Shown one piece after another: positions 10,900-23,100 of a stretch of DNA of 64,000 nucleotides. A program made the position numbers and the translations under genes. This DNA is from Rhodamnia argentea. Its lineage: Eukaryota > Streptophyta > Magnoliopsida > Myrtales > Myrtaceae. The notes under the pieces were generated by a model. The model saw only the letters and a list, made by a program, of their open reading frames with translations. It searched no databases and was not told the origin of the DNA. The stretch is taken from positions 10,029,001 to 10,093,000 of the forward strand of contig NC_063155.1 in NCBI RefSeq assembly GCF_020921035.1, written 5' to 3'. Each line of letters begins with the position of its first letter. Within the stretch, counting starts at the first letter, position 1.

Positions 10900-13330
10900 A
10901 TTTCCTTCCTGAATCATAGCTTCTACAGAAAAAATAAAACAACTGCATCAAGGACACGGCGAGATTGAGGGGATGTATTTCCATGCTTTAGTAAGTTCCT
11001 CTCTTTCCAGAGATAATAAATTGTTGCATTCCCGGACACATTCAAACTCCCCTCCATGTTCTGCATGACCCAAGTAAATTCATCCTTCCAGTCACTTGCA
11101 GATCTAGGACATGAGAGTAGCTGTATAACTTGTTCCCAAATCCGCTTTCAGAACACGCCCTTGAAGAACAAGTGCATTCGAGATTCTTCATCTTGTCTGC
11201 ATAGCACACAAGGGCTATCCATGCCGCACCAAGTTTTCATTCTGCCCAATGTGTGCAACCTGTTATGAATCACCAGCCAAGTTGTGAAGCCATATTCTGG
11301 CACATTAGGCCAAAGCCGTACAAGCCTATTTCCAAACACTTTGTTCCCACATTTCCTCCCTAGCTTCCTAGTCTCCTTTATAGAGAAAGAGCCACTAGAT
11401 GGTCCAGCAAATACCACTTTTTACAGAGCCAGAGGTTGGAGCCATCAACCCACACAAAGCAATCTGCAGGTCAAAGCAGATCGACGGACCTTGCTAAAGG
11501 CCATCTCCAGTCATTTGCCTTGAGGACATCTGCAATTGTTGCTTTATCACCTAAAGCTATAATGATTCAGAGAATATTTTTCAATCGACATCCCATATGG
11601 ATGCCATTCATCATACCATAAAGAGAGTTTCTCCACTACCTACCACATGCTTGATATGTGGTTTAAAAGTTTGAGCATTTTCCTCCACGCATATGTGCTG
11701 TCTGATCTCTCCTTGGCTTGCCACAAACTAGACCCCTTCAGCAAAATAGAATTAACCCATGCAATCCATAAAGAGCCCTATTTCAGAAGCAAATTGCAGA
11801 ATTTTTTAAGGATACAAGTAGCATTGTCAAAGCAAGATTCCTAAGATCAAGCTCCCCTGCAATATTGGGAATGCATACGTCAGAGCAGGCGACTTTTGCT
11901 CCATAAGCATGCCCAGTCTGGCCTTTCCGCAGAAAAGCAGAACACTTGTTGCTTCCTACAACTTTAAGTACTTCCTTTGGCAAGACAAAGATCTGAGTCC
12001 AGTAATTAACCATGCTATACACAGCTGATGATATTAAATGTAATCTTCCTGCATAGCTGAGGTCTTAGAAGTCCAATAATCTTTTCTAGAAGTCAGCTTG
12101 TCAACCGATGCCTTACAAATCTCGATCAATTAGCCTTCCTGAAATGAGTGAAAGGCCAGGATATCTGACAGGAAGAGATCCTCTTTGAAAGTTACTGAGT
12201 TGAAGAAGATCTTTGCTGTGATCAAACTCATATCCAGGAAGGTAAAAGCTGAGATTTTTCAGGATTTATCTTGAGGCCAGACATACTATGAAATTCCTGA
12301 GAAAGAGATGATACTTCCGACGAGGATGCCCTATCTTCTTTTCAAAATATCAAGAAGTCGTTGGCAGAACTCAAATAAGTCAATTTTACCTTAGCACAAG
12401 GTGGATAATACCTGATCCTTCACTGTGGTGTACCTGAGTCCAACATTCTGTAGAAGACATTCATGGTAATCACAAAGAAATATAGCGAAAAAGGATCTCC
12501 TTGCCTCAGTCCTCTCTCCCCTTCAAGAAATCCTTCAAGCCCTCCATCCAAGCTGACTGAGAAGTAAGGGGGAGCAATGCATGCCCTTTTCCATTAAAGA
12601 AAGTTCTCAGGCACTTTAATACTGTGCGAGATGCTGAGCACAAAATCCGACTTCACTGAGTCGACAGCCTTCATTGTGTCAGCTTTTGTCATTCCTTGAG
12701 GAGAAGTATGATTGCTATGATAGGTTTTTACCTTGTTCGTGCGCGAAGTGAGCATTATCAGCAATCCTTCTATCCTTAACAAGATCAGACTGGCTGCTAT
12801 TAATGAAAAATGGCAAAATCTCTATTTGGCAAGATCTTGGTAATGCATTTATAAATGACATTACAACAAGAAATAGGCCTGAACTGGGTCATCTTAGATG
12901 CATTTTTCACTTTTGGAATTAGTGAAATAGCATTAATGTTAAGTATCCTCATCAGCTTTGAAGATCAGAAAAGTTTCCAACGCTGCATTAGTAAAATCCT
13001 CCTCCAATCAGTGTCCATGCTGCCTTAAAGAACCGAGATGAAAAGCCGTGCAGGCCGGATGTTTTGTCCCCATTCATGGGCCAAAGAGCTGATTCAACTT
13101 CCATTGCTTTGGCTGGTTTCAACATACCACGTGCGTTGATCACCAGTTAGCCTGAATTCTATAAGCTGGTGGAATGTGTCAGTTGCATGTGAAGAACAGA
13201 ACTGGAGGTACCCAAAAGCTTCCTGTAAACTTCACAGCCTCCTCTGCTATAGCCTTATGCCCTTCAAGCTTTCTTCCATCTTCAGAGTAAAACTAATCTA
13301 AGGGACTCCTTGGAATTCCTTGCTCTAAAC
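10900..13330 (-). mobile_element. Degenerate L1-type LINE (reverse transcriptase)
   Basis: Read on the - strand, recognisable pieces come in the right order for a plant L1 element. Near 13270 is EDGRKLEGHKAIAEEAV, the region before the RT. Near 13040 is GFSSRFFKAAWTLI. At about 12830-12930 are [20 protein letters not shown] and then [13 protein letters not shown]. Near 12510 is GLRQGDPFS, a conserved RT motif. At 11150-11420 is a zinc-binding zf-RVT domain with LVIHNRLHTLGRMKTW, CVLC and ESRMHLFF. Near 10990 is LWKERNLLKHG. The frame is broken by many stops and shifts. The upstream endonuclease part and the A-tail were not found, so this is an old fragment. Confidence 0.85.
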
Positions 13331-13679
13331 ATTCTATGAATTTATGTGTGTTTATATCCCCAACTGTTTTTATCTGGTCAGGAAGGAGTCGATCGCCAGA
13401 AAATCTCTTTTCACATCACCATGACAAATCGATGTGTTCGATTGGGGTTTGAAAACATCTTCACATATTCAATGACGATGAGCTTTGCCCAGTACCAAAC
13501 CAGCAAACACAAGGTCAAAAATTGCCGCATCTTCGGCTGATGAGCTTTCATTCCCTTGACCGTGCCAAACGAGTTTCGGCTGATACATCTTATTCCTGGG
13601 TGCTAAGCTGAAAGGGTTTTCGCTTTTGCTCCAAGCGAGCATGTACTACTAGCTAAAATCTTCGCAAATACTTAGCAAA

Positions 13680-13712
<33 letters not shown>
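13680..13712. repeat. (AAT)n microsatellite
   Basis: About eleven uninterrupted copies of a three-base AT-rich unit lie in the spacer between the LINE and the hAT-type MITE. Confidence 0.9.
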
Positions 13713-13856
13713 CTTCGCAAGGAGATTGTATGATAGACCTTTGAAGTTTCACACGAGTTTCCATTGATAGAAGCTCAAATTTTACTAGGATACCTACATT
13801 TGGCTCCCGCTTTGCTTCAATGGTAGTCTTATCCTTAAAAACATGTGGATAATAAT

Positions 13857-14235
13857 TAGGGCTAATCAGTTTTCGATTCGGTCCGGTCCCACCTTGGGAC
13901 CGAGAATCGGACCGGTGGCCTTTTTTGTGATTTGTCGTTAAATTTTTTTCGTTAACGACATATTCACCAAACCACCTCTCGTTAATTGCATTACGTTGTG
14001 GCTAAACTTGAAAAATCATATTAAGCATTGTAAGTTTAAGTTTAGGTTTACATTTAGAAAATCTTTTTTTTTTTTTTAACTATTAGTCGATCTGGGCCGG
14101 GCGGTCCCAATCCGTCCGGTTTCAATTTCATGGACTCGAGCACTGGACTGGGGCTCCCGAGAACAGGATCTAATAGGTCGGTTAGGCCCGGTCCGAGCGA
14201 TTCTCGGTTCGGTCGGTCTATTATTCTCAGCCCTA
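13857..14235. mobile_element. hAT-type MITE
   Basis: The 379-bp element starts TAGGGCTAATC and ends in the inverse of TAGGGCTGAGA. The flanking 8-bp repeats are ATAATAAT (13849-13856) and ATAATAAC (14236-14243), 7 of 8 identical. The arms carry GGTCCGGTCCC-like and TCGGTTCGG-like motifs in inverted orientation. There is no coding capacity. The ends and target duplication fit a non-autonomous hAT element, though the AT-rich target makes the duplication less decisive than at 6.2 kb. Confidence 0.65.
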
Positions 14236-16150
14236 ATAATAACCCAAACATCCAATTTGTGCGGAGTAGTAGACCTTGTCTTTGACGACCAAATAACATG
14301 ACCCCTATTTAAGGAAACTTGGAATTTTAAACCTTACCTGGCGACTTCAATAATTCACTCTTTGTTTCCGGTTCTATAATTCTAACAGCATAGAATGTGA
14401 CTAGTTTATGCTGAAAATGCTAAATTCGGTTATTTAGTTATTTGGTGTATGCAAATGGGATCATAAAGCGAAGTCGATACACATGATGAAATGTCTTTAA
14501 GCTATAGATTGTTTCCATTAGTCACGAGGACTAAACTTATTTTGCAATTTTGCGGTTTCAATGTTAATAGGAGGATGCAAAGTGCGTTTGTCATCGTCCA
14601 ATTTCTCTCGTACTCATATGGGCTAAAGCGAAGCTTTGAGTAATCGGGGCCAAGTGTGAAAGATACAGAAGGGTTGATACAACTGTTTTGGGAGAACGAT
14701 GTCAGGGTGACTGTGCTAGAAATTCGATGATGGGATGATTATAGTCTTAGAAGATCTCTGAAAACTAGAATTAGGAGCTGACATGACACCACTTGCCTAT
14801 TGATGGCCCAATAGACTGAAATCCGCTGCTGTACTGAAGTGATCTGTATATCACACTCGGGGGACTAAATGCCCAAGATAAATTAGGCTTGATACGGTCG
14901 GCGACGGAGATGCAATTCGCCAGGCTTGGTGTTCCGGCTCATCAGACGTCATATGAGGATGTCTGTTAGGAAAGATTCGGCCCAAGAAATATGATATTGG
15001 AGCAGGCATTCTAAATTGTATGGTTGGATGCCAAGAAGAGATTTGTTACCACATACCCCACAAGAAGATAAAACCTTTGTTGATTTGCCAAGACCGAGAG
15101 AAGCCTAGTCGGCGAAAGAAAGTGTCATCGAGAGAGCATAGTTGGTTGGGATGCCACACTTGATAGGGGGGGCCCAAGCGACTGGAGATTCACGATCATC
15201 TTTGATCGGAGGAAGCAATCGATGGAGTAGAGTGACATGTTCTGTTGAGAGAGTGTGTGTCGTTCGTTAGTCCCAAGAGAGTGGCAATAATGATCGTAGA
15301 ACGTTAAGGAAGCGACAGAGTAACTGACAACAAGGGCTTGTGGATCCATATGTCTCACTTGTAAGAATTTTTTTAATGCGTGCTTACATTAAGTGAAATT
15401 GATATTTACTGTTTTACGGGTTGGTCTAATAAGGCAAGATATTAAAATTCTTAATCAATATAATATGAGATGGCTAATATGGGCGGAGTTACGCCTCGAC
15501 CTGTGATGAGAGGGCCGTGGCTAAAAATCCTATAAAGAGGTTCATGTTCCCCTTCTACCCTTTGATGAAGAAATACGAACCTATCGTTTCTTTAAGAGTG
15601 GTTGTCTCATTCAACCAGCGACAAGGAGAGGAAATAGAGAAGAAACGCTTGAGTTCCGATTCATCGTCATTCCGCATCAAGTCTAGGAGTGCGAATCCCC
15701 TATCCTTTATTATGCAACGCATTTCTGATTCATCGTCGTTCCATATCAAGTCTCGATGGATTCCAAACCGGGTGTGTGAATCCGCTATCCTCTATTACGT
15801 AACGCGTTTCTGACTCTAGTAAATGCGATCCTTGGGCGTGCCACATTCATGGCCCTACATCACTTACTCGAGGGCTTGAATATTCGAACTAGATTAGGTG
15901 AGGTACAATCAAAGAATAGGGATGCGATATGCCAGATTGTCCTTGGGAACGGTCTACCGAGGGAAGGCTGGCTTGGTATTTTGGCTCATCGGGTGCCGCA
16001 TGTGGTTGTCCACGGCCAGGAAAGTTTCGGCCCGTGACAAGTAAATATGCTTAATCTGTAGAATTCAATTTTGCCCTTTTCCTTTTATTTTTTCCTAATA
16101 AAAAATTTTTTTTTTTTGGTTGAATTTCTAATCAAACTTAAAGAGGGATA
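14236..16150. other. Spacer, no gene recognised
   Basis: No protein or RNA gene was recognised. An imperfect tandem repeat with a 69-base period lies at about 15658-15810: GATTCATCGTC, then CATCAAGTCT, then a TATCCT-containing part, recurs from 15727. A TATA-like TATAAAGAGG occurs near 15532. Parts could be an old LTR, but no second LTR, primer site or gag-pol remnant was found. Confidence 0.35.
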
Positions 16151-16352
16151 TAATTGGGAAGTTGCCAAGAGTGAAAACAAAACACCTGCGTATCTATCTT
16201 CCCAAATTCTTTAAAAAAAAAAAAAAAACTAAACAAAACTCAGTCGGAAAGTCCAGACACCACCAAAAGCAAAAAGGTTGTGTCCCACTCGCCAAAACTC
16301 TCGTACGATCTTCTCTCTCTAAAACTCTCGCTCCCTCTCTTTCTCTCTCTTC

Positions 16353-16364
16353 ATGCAGACATGA
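16353..16364 (+). promoter_or_regulatory. Minimal uORF overlapping the main start
   Basis: An ATG at 16353 opens a three-codon frame (Met-Gln-Thr, stop) whose TGA overlaps the main ATG as ATGA at 16361-16364. This overlap is compatible with termination and re-initiation. Whether the transcript starts upstream of it is not shown by the sequence. Confidence 0.35.
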
Positions 16365-17148
16365 AATTCCTTTCTATCTCCAAACTGCCTCTCCTCCTCA
16401 AGCCCTTCGTCCTCTCCCTCCTCCTCTCCCTCTCCGTCCTCCTCCTCCTCGCCTCCCAGACCCCTCTCCACCGCCTCACCGCCGCCTCCCGCCACCCGCC
16501 CCCCTCCTCCTCCTCTTCCGGCGGTGGTGCCGGCATCCGAATCCGCCCCGGGTACCCCTCCTACGAGGCCTACATCCAGCACCAGCTCAACAAGACGCTC
16601 AACCCCAACCTCCGCAAGATCTGGACCACCCGCGACTGGGACCGCAAGGTCCGCGTCTTCGCCCGCTTCTTCGAGAGCCTGAAGAGCAGGAACCTCCTCT
16701 CCGACTCCTCCAGATCGCTCTCCATCGGGGCCAGGGTCGGCCAGGAGGTGGCGGCGCTGAAGCTGATCGGCGTCAACGACTCGATCGGGATCGATCTGGT
16801 GCCTCGCCCCCCGCTGGTGATCGAGGGCGACTTCCACCGCCAGCCGTTCCCGAACGCCACGTTCGACTTCGAGTTCTCCAACGTGTTCGACCACGCCCTG
16901 TACCCGTGGAAGTTCGTCGGGGAGATCGAGCGGACGCTAAAGCCCGGGGGATCTGCGCGCTGCACGTGACGGTCAAGCACAGCACGGACAAGTACTCGGC
17001 CAACGACCTGTACAGCGTGGATCCGCTGGTGGAGATGTTCAAAGAGTCGGAGCTCGTGGAGACTAGGAGTATCGACGGGTTTGGCCTCGACACTGAGGTC
17101 GTTTTCAGGAAGAAGGTCAAGAAGACGAAGCAAAATCGCAGGTCATGA
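16361..17148 (+). CDS. Methyltransferase-like membrane protein, one-base frameshift
   Basis: A single-exon gene. After M1 a hydrophobic segment (about residues 8-32) suggests a signal anchor, followed by an S/P-rich linker. The soluble part has class I SAM-methyltransferase features: SLSIGARVGQEVAALKLIG (motif I region), IGIDLVP, FDFEFSNVFDHALYP and EIERTLKPGG. After that GG the frame closes at 16969. In the next frame ICALHV, DKYSANDLYSVDPLVEMF and DGFGLDTEVVFRKK continue the same protein to the stop at 17148. One G missing from the run at 16946-16950 explains this. The restored length would be about 261-262 aa. It may be a sequencing error or a real recent inactivation. Codons are very GC-rich compared with neighbours. 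Substrate unknown. A 16162 start is unlikely because its frame there is not protein-like. Confidence 0.75.
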
Positions 17149-19440
17149 AATTCATTCTTTACGCCCTCCTCCGTTACTTTTACTGTATTTTCGTTCTATA
17201 GATTCGTTATTCTTGATCGTCTGGGGAAAATTCACGCGACCCAGATCGAAGATAGAGATTGTACACACGAATTCGTGATTGACAGAATGAGGAATTGTCT
17301 CTCTCTGTAACTTTTCTCGGGAAAATCTCGGCCTGCACGAATAATTCCTGGAAAATTGAGGCGTGGGGTGTGTGGTTCTTTACTCAATCTCGACTTGGGC
17401 ATCTCTTTATCCGAGCCAACAAGCGATAACAGGAGGCGGGTTCCCATCGGATCCTGCATCCGATCCGGCCTCGGCTCCCCAAATATGGAAAATCTACATT
17501 GAACTCAGGAGTTAAAAACTCCTCTCACATTTGACTTTTCTCCAAATCGAAAGTATTGCTCTCAAACGTTTATTGCTATTTTGAGAGCAAGCAATCCTCC
17601 TCTTCTTCAGGACTTCGATGAACAAAATCTGTTCATCGCTAAAGTTCTGACGGATGGAATTTGGCTCTGACACAAGCGATTCAGGTGCGCAATGTGTTTG
17701 GAGGAGAGAGAAGAAGAAGGAGGAGGAGGAGGAGTGGTTGGGGATTAGAATAGTGGGGAACCAAAGAATGTGGTCCGCGCCGTCCGATGCAATGATGTGG
17801 TGTTGCATTAGAATAGCTAATAGGATTTCAAGGATCCATGTGACTCCAATTATCATTCTCAGACCAAATTGCATGAATTCCAAAATAAAATATTGTGTCG
17901 GCAAAACTAGGTCTTTTAGACCACCGACATGCTCAATATCGCGCAAAATTCGAAATTGATGTACTTGTAATGAATTCATCTTAAATTAGTGTATTTATAG
18001 TAAATTTATCTTAAATTAATTTGTGCGTCATCAAAAATTCCAAACTAATATACTCTTGATATATGTATTTTTTTTTGGCAAAGAATATCGAGTTCTGTGA
18101 GTTATTTTTTAAAGGGTAGAACATGATTATTTAAAGTTTGCAATCGATGGAAATCACAACAACATTTATTCACAAGAAGTTAATATATCCTAAAATAGTG
18201 GCCATATACATAACAATCAGGAATTACCTATCATGTAGAAACACTAGTCTAAAAAAATTTAGAGGATATCGCTACTCGACAATTATATGTCGATGTTGAT
18301 GACTTTGTCCTAGTAAAGTTTCTTATAGATAACTTATTTTTGTTGTCGATAACTTCCTTGACAAGTTGTTGATGCTCTTTGAGTTGCATTCGAAGTTCTG
18401 TTATTATTGCCTAAGTTTGTCACTTGTCGACAAGGGAAAGAGAGAATACAAGAGAGCCAATTCATCCACAGCTAGTGGGACAAAATAATCGTGCTTTATC
18501 ACTTAAGGTGGCCCCCTCCCTGTCGGAAAATAATTCGAATCGTTTCGTTGTCAACACTAGTTGATCTCATACTCCACCGAATCAAAACAACTTTAATTCT
18601 CATCTCGTGAGTTGTTCTTGGTACATCTCCCAGTCGTTGGATTGGATGTATCGTGACAAGTCAAAGTTCATCCGACAGTTGAAAAGCACTAAGAACAACA
18701 TTTTCAAGTTATATACCAAAGTAATGCCCGTACTATTTCATGGAAATACAACGAAGCAAAAGGTTAATAACCATTTTATTGTGGTTATATTACGACCATA
18801 AATTATTTTCATTTTTTAATTATGAAATAGAAAGTAATTCTAAGTTTAGAAACTTGAAATCACGAACTCGATTTTCTTCTCATGGCTCTTTCGTCGGAAT
18901 GTATCATGGATCTCGATCTCCTATTGCCCTCCTTTCGTTCCTAGACGGAGCAATTGTAATTACTGAAATAATTTCGAGACATTTTAAAAGCTCCGAGATG
19001 GTGATTTTAACATTGCTGTCCAAATGAAAGGCCATTCTCAAACCCCAAGAATCAATGGCCCCCCGTCGTCCCGCTTTCAAATTTCCTTTTAGAATGTTCA
19101 TTTTTATAAGGTTGTCTCCCTTATTTTTCCTCGACGACTCCGAAGACGCCCGCTTTTATTGATTCAATCATGAGAGGATGCTGTTAACTCAACGAGTACC
19201 CTGAAACAATCCTTAATCATACTTAACAAAGTGAAATCGTTGTTTTCAATGCTCCGATTACGCAAGAAAAGAGAAAGACGGCAAGTTAAAAATGACGATG
19301 AGTCGAGGACTCTTTCTCTTTCCCCTTCTTCAAACTCTAATTTGTAACCAACGGAAAAAGCAACCCCACAGACCCTTTTTGTTTTTCTTTTTTTTTCATA
19401 TCAGGGCCCTTACTAAAAAAAATTATAAAATTGCAAAAGT
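17149..19440. other. Spacer, no gene recognised
   Basis: AT-rich spacer. A 155-codon open frame on the - strand (17512-17979) has no recognisable domain and is treated as chance. No RNA gene was seen. Confidence 0.4.
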
Positions 19441-19565
19441 ATAACACCGCACGGGTCAATCTTCACAACGCCTAGTATCCATCGTTTTACGGCTAGAATT
19501 ACCGGGGATCGAATCCCATTCGCTCCTCTAACTTTCGCCTCTTGGCTGTCGGCCCAGCGGAGACC
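19441..19565 (-). pseudogene. Plastid 16S rRNA fragment in nuclear DNA (NUPT)
   Basis: The reverse complement reads like the central part of chloroplast 16S rRNA, with AGCGAATGGGATT, GTAGTCC-like, CTAGCCGTAAAACGATGG, ATACTAGGCG and GACCCGTGC in the right order, and with GGGCCGAC just upstream. Several substitutions and small indels show it is a decayed nuclear copy. The ATACTAGGCG segment distinguishes it from the mitochondrial small rRNA. It will attract false rRNA annotation. Confidence 0.85.
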
Positions 19566-20186
19566 CACCAAAGCATGAAAGCTGGGATCTTTTAGAATTG
19601 ACTAATACTAAGATAAAGGGTCGAGAAACTCAACGTCGTTGTTCCATCATTCTTGAATAACTTGGAACTGGGTCTTCGTTTCGTACTACCACGGATTACG
19701 AAAATAATGGAAAAAATAAACAGGTGCCAACAAAGAATAAGCCCCCGCAGGCTCATGGGCCGCTTCTTTATCGGCCCACAACGAAGTTGGATTGATATAA
19801 TATACAAATTTGGACATTTCCTTGATGACCCCTTCCCCATCTAGATCAAAAGAAACTTGTTTGAGCCCATGAACGGTACTTTCTTGGGACAGCCGTTCAT
19901 GTGTAAATCCTTAGCATCTCCACCTTCAATGGACCCTAACATCGTTTTGGCAAACAAACGTCTTTGTGGGAGCTGTCACAATGATGCTCCGTGATTCTAG
20001 TTCACGAGTGTCCTTATGAAACTCCAAAATCGCACTTTTCCGGGGGATTTTCCGGGACGGACGAGTCCGAGGGAGTGAGACAACCCCAGTAAAGTCCTGG
20101 CAACTTAGACAGACCAGACCTCGGCACACCGGAGAGAGAGCGAGAGGGAGAGACTGAGCGGAAAGCAGAAAGGGGGGAAACGCAGG
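19566..20186. other. Upstream region of the AP endonuclease gene
   Basis: Spacer, then the presumed promoter and 5' leader. The last 90 bases are purine-rich (GAGAGAGAGCGAGAGGGAGA near 20130). No clear TATA box at a fixed distance was identified. Confidence 0.35.
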
Positions 20187-23100
20187 ATGAAGCGATTCTT
20201 CAAGCCCGTGGAGAAAGACGGCTCCAACAAGAAGCCTGCTCTGTCTCAAAGCTGCGATGACAGTGAAACGACAGGTGAAGAGAAGAAGAAAGAGCCATTG
20301 AAGTTCTTGACCTGGAATGCCAACAGTTTGCTCCTCCGCGTAAAAAACAACTGGCCCGAATTCACCAAGTTCGTCTCTGATCTCGACCCCGACGTCATTG
20401 CAATACAGGTGATTACTGAGTCACCCACTTTGTACTTTTTTTTTCCCTGTTTGATCAGCCATTTAAGTTGCGATATGGAATAAAAAAGGGGGGGCTTTTC
20501 CGTGTTCCGACTGCGGATGATGAAGTGAAATGGGTGTTGGTTTTTTTTTTTTTCTGTTGTTTTAGATTTTTTTGGTGGAGGGCGTTATCGATTTTGCTGC
20601 ATTTGCCTGAAGAGGTTGGTGGTCTGCAATGTGTGTTCGTCTAGGCATGACCCATGTTATGTGTATTGCACATTTTAAACTGCTAGCTTCATTTGGTTTC
20701 TCAAATTGTTGAACGTTTTGTCATTATCTATGATAAAAGGAAAACCTTTTTAGGTAGGAATAGACTTGCTACTATCACACTAAAATGCATCCGGTCGAGT
20801 TGTTTTATTGATAAAATTGTATGGCCTAAGGAGGCAAGCCGTGAATCCAATTTGAACTCCTGCCTTTTTGTTTCTTCCATCTTTTGTTCTTAACTGTGAG
20901 TTCAACCTATCAGTTTTGAAACATGTGTGTGATGATAGCTGTTTATATATAATACCATGCTGGTTTTTGAAGTTGGTACCTTATGGATTTTTTCGTAAAG
21001 AAAATCATCTAACAGCTCAGGGATGGTAGGAAGTAAGGATGCCTGCAGCTGGTTCAAAAGGCGCGCCTAAAAATCCTGGAGAGTTGAAAGATGATACAAG
21101 CTCCTCGCGAGAGGAAAAGCAGGTAAATTGTGCTATCACTTATGAAGTGCTAATGCTCATGGCTATGCTAATTAAGAATGTTTGTGCCATTTTATGTCTC
21201 ACCATGAGTAGATGCTGATGCGTGCCCTTTCAAGTCCCCCCTTTGGACAATATCGTGTTTGGTGGTCCCTTGGAGATTTTAAGTATGCAGGGACTGCGCT
21301 GTTAGTGAAGAAGTGCTTCCAACCAAAAGTTTTCTTTTCTCTCGATAGCAAAGGTACTTGAAAAAGAAGTTGTTGCCTGTTTTTGGCCTAAAAACAATTA
21401 CTCTTAGGTGAAACCGGGAATTGGAAGACTTAATCGTATGTATGCTTAAGCAATTTTTACTGGAATACAAAATATACTCAGATGCACATTCTTCAGTACA
21501 GGGATGACTCCAAGCATTGTCAAGTCTGCGTAATTGCACCCACTGAACTTTCCTTTTTTTATTTTGTTTGATGTATTTCCATGAAGATGTTATCTTGCTA
21601 AAAAAATTATAAGCTCTTGAAACTTGATCCTCCTAGAATTTAGATTCATTTTGACCTACAATATCCTATTTGAAATTCTGAAATTTTCCAAAATAAGAGC
21701 TAAATTTCTAATAGGAATTTGAGATAACATATTCAAGAAAAAGGCAAATTGAGTATGATACATTTCACGTGAATTATGTCATATGTAAATATTGTGCTAT
21801 TACTAGATTTTTTAAAGGGTCTGCACTCCCTTGGTGCCCTATACTTGACTTTGCTATACTGTCCAAAACGAAAGAGGAAATTGTCCTAACTTATTATACC
21901 TTAATCTGAATATGGACCCTTTCTGCACAGCCTTCCTCTCTAGTTTGAATGGGTAGTTTGCAGACTGTAAGTTAAAACATAGATACCTTAGAAGGATAAC
22001 AGCGGCTTGAGGGTTTTCACTGTTTATTTCATCTGTGGTTGAATTGTTGAAGTACAACCATTCATTCAGCACTTCTTGTTGATTTGATCCTAAAATGAAG
22101 GACATCTTTTCTCTTATCTTTCCTAGTTCTTCCATCATCCGTTTCTGAAAGAACTGAGGAGGACAAAGCAATAAAGTTTCAGCCCTACTGGAGTCGGATA
22201 TTAGATCAAATTCAGGCATCAGCTATAAGCTGTCGGATAATAATTTTATTTTTTAAACCGCTAGCTGTTATATTATGTGGATATTGGTATCAACACATAT
22301 GAAGGTTCGAGACTGTGCTTTGACTATTGATATTTACGATCCAGGATTTTGAATATAATACTCTAATGGAGGGGAAAGAGGGTTTGGGATCCGATCCGCA
22401 TAGAGGATTTCTGGCATTGATATCATGATAAGCTATATGATAGTGCCCACCATTTAGAGGCTTAAGTTCTTGGGTTGAGGCATGATTCGATTTTTTGAAA
22501 TCAATGCTAGTCTTTTGCAAAGAGAATTGCAATGGAGAGAATCCATTCCTTAAGTGTATATCTGTGGATGAATGAAGAATGCTTTTATTGTCTTTGTGTA
22601 GCATTCAAGCACGAGCTAGACGGTCGAGTTATCTTGGCTGAATTCGAGACATTTCGTTTGTTGAATACATATTCCCCTAACAATGGTTGGAAGGATGAGG
22701 AGAACTCATTTCAGAGAAGAAGGAAGTGGGATAAAAAGTTACTAGAGTTTGTTGTCAAATCGTTAGACAAGCCCTTGATTTGGTGCGGTGATCTTAATGT
22801 GAGGTGAGGTCGTCTCCTCTCTTATTCTTTTCCTTTGACTTTGTCTCGGTACTATTTGAGTTGTCAATCACCATCTCATTAAATCTTGCTGCGTTGTCCC
22901 TTTCCTTGCATTTTTTCTCTCCATATTCATGACATTGCAGTTGCTATGGCCATGAAATGTCATAAATGTGCCTACAGAAAGTTCAACCCTGAGGATAGCA
23001 TATGCTATGATGCCAGATGGTGTGTCGATGGTGTGTCTTTGTTTGCAAAGATTGAACTGCCTACTGTTCTTGGCTCGGATGGTCATTGACTATTACATAG

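Noticed and set aside
14300..16050. Possible LTR with TATAAAGAGG and short repeats
   Set aside because: No paired LTR, primer site, polypurine tract or gag-pol relic was found.
16162..17148. 328-codon frame covering the methyltransferase-like gene in another frame
   Set aside because: Only its last 65 codons are protein-like. The earlier part is proline/arginine-rich out-of-frame reading of the real gene.
17512..17979. 155-codon open frame on the - strand in the spacer after the methyltransferase-like gene
   Set aside because: No domain, no splice context and no recognisable family. The length is possible by chance in AT-rich DNA.
20040..20095. GGACGAGTCC motif suggestive of a hammerhead ribozyme
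   Set aside because: The required CTGATGA and GAAAC core elements with stems are not present around it.
21854..22219. 121-codon antisense open frame in intron 3 of the AP endonuclease gene
   Set aside because: Looks moderately protein-like but has no recognisable domain and no supporting signals. A translated search would decide.
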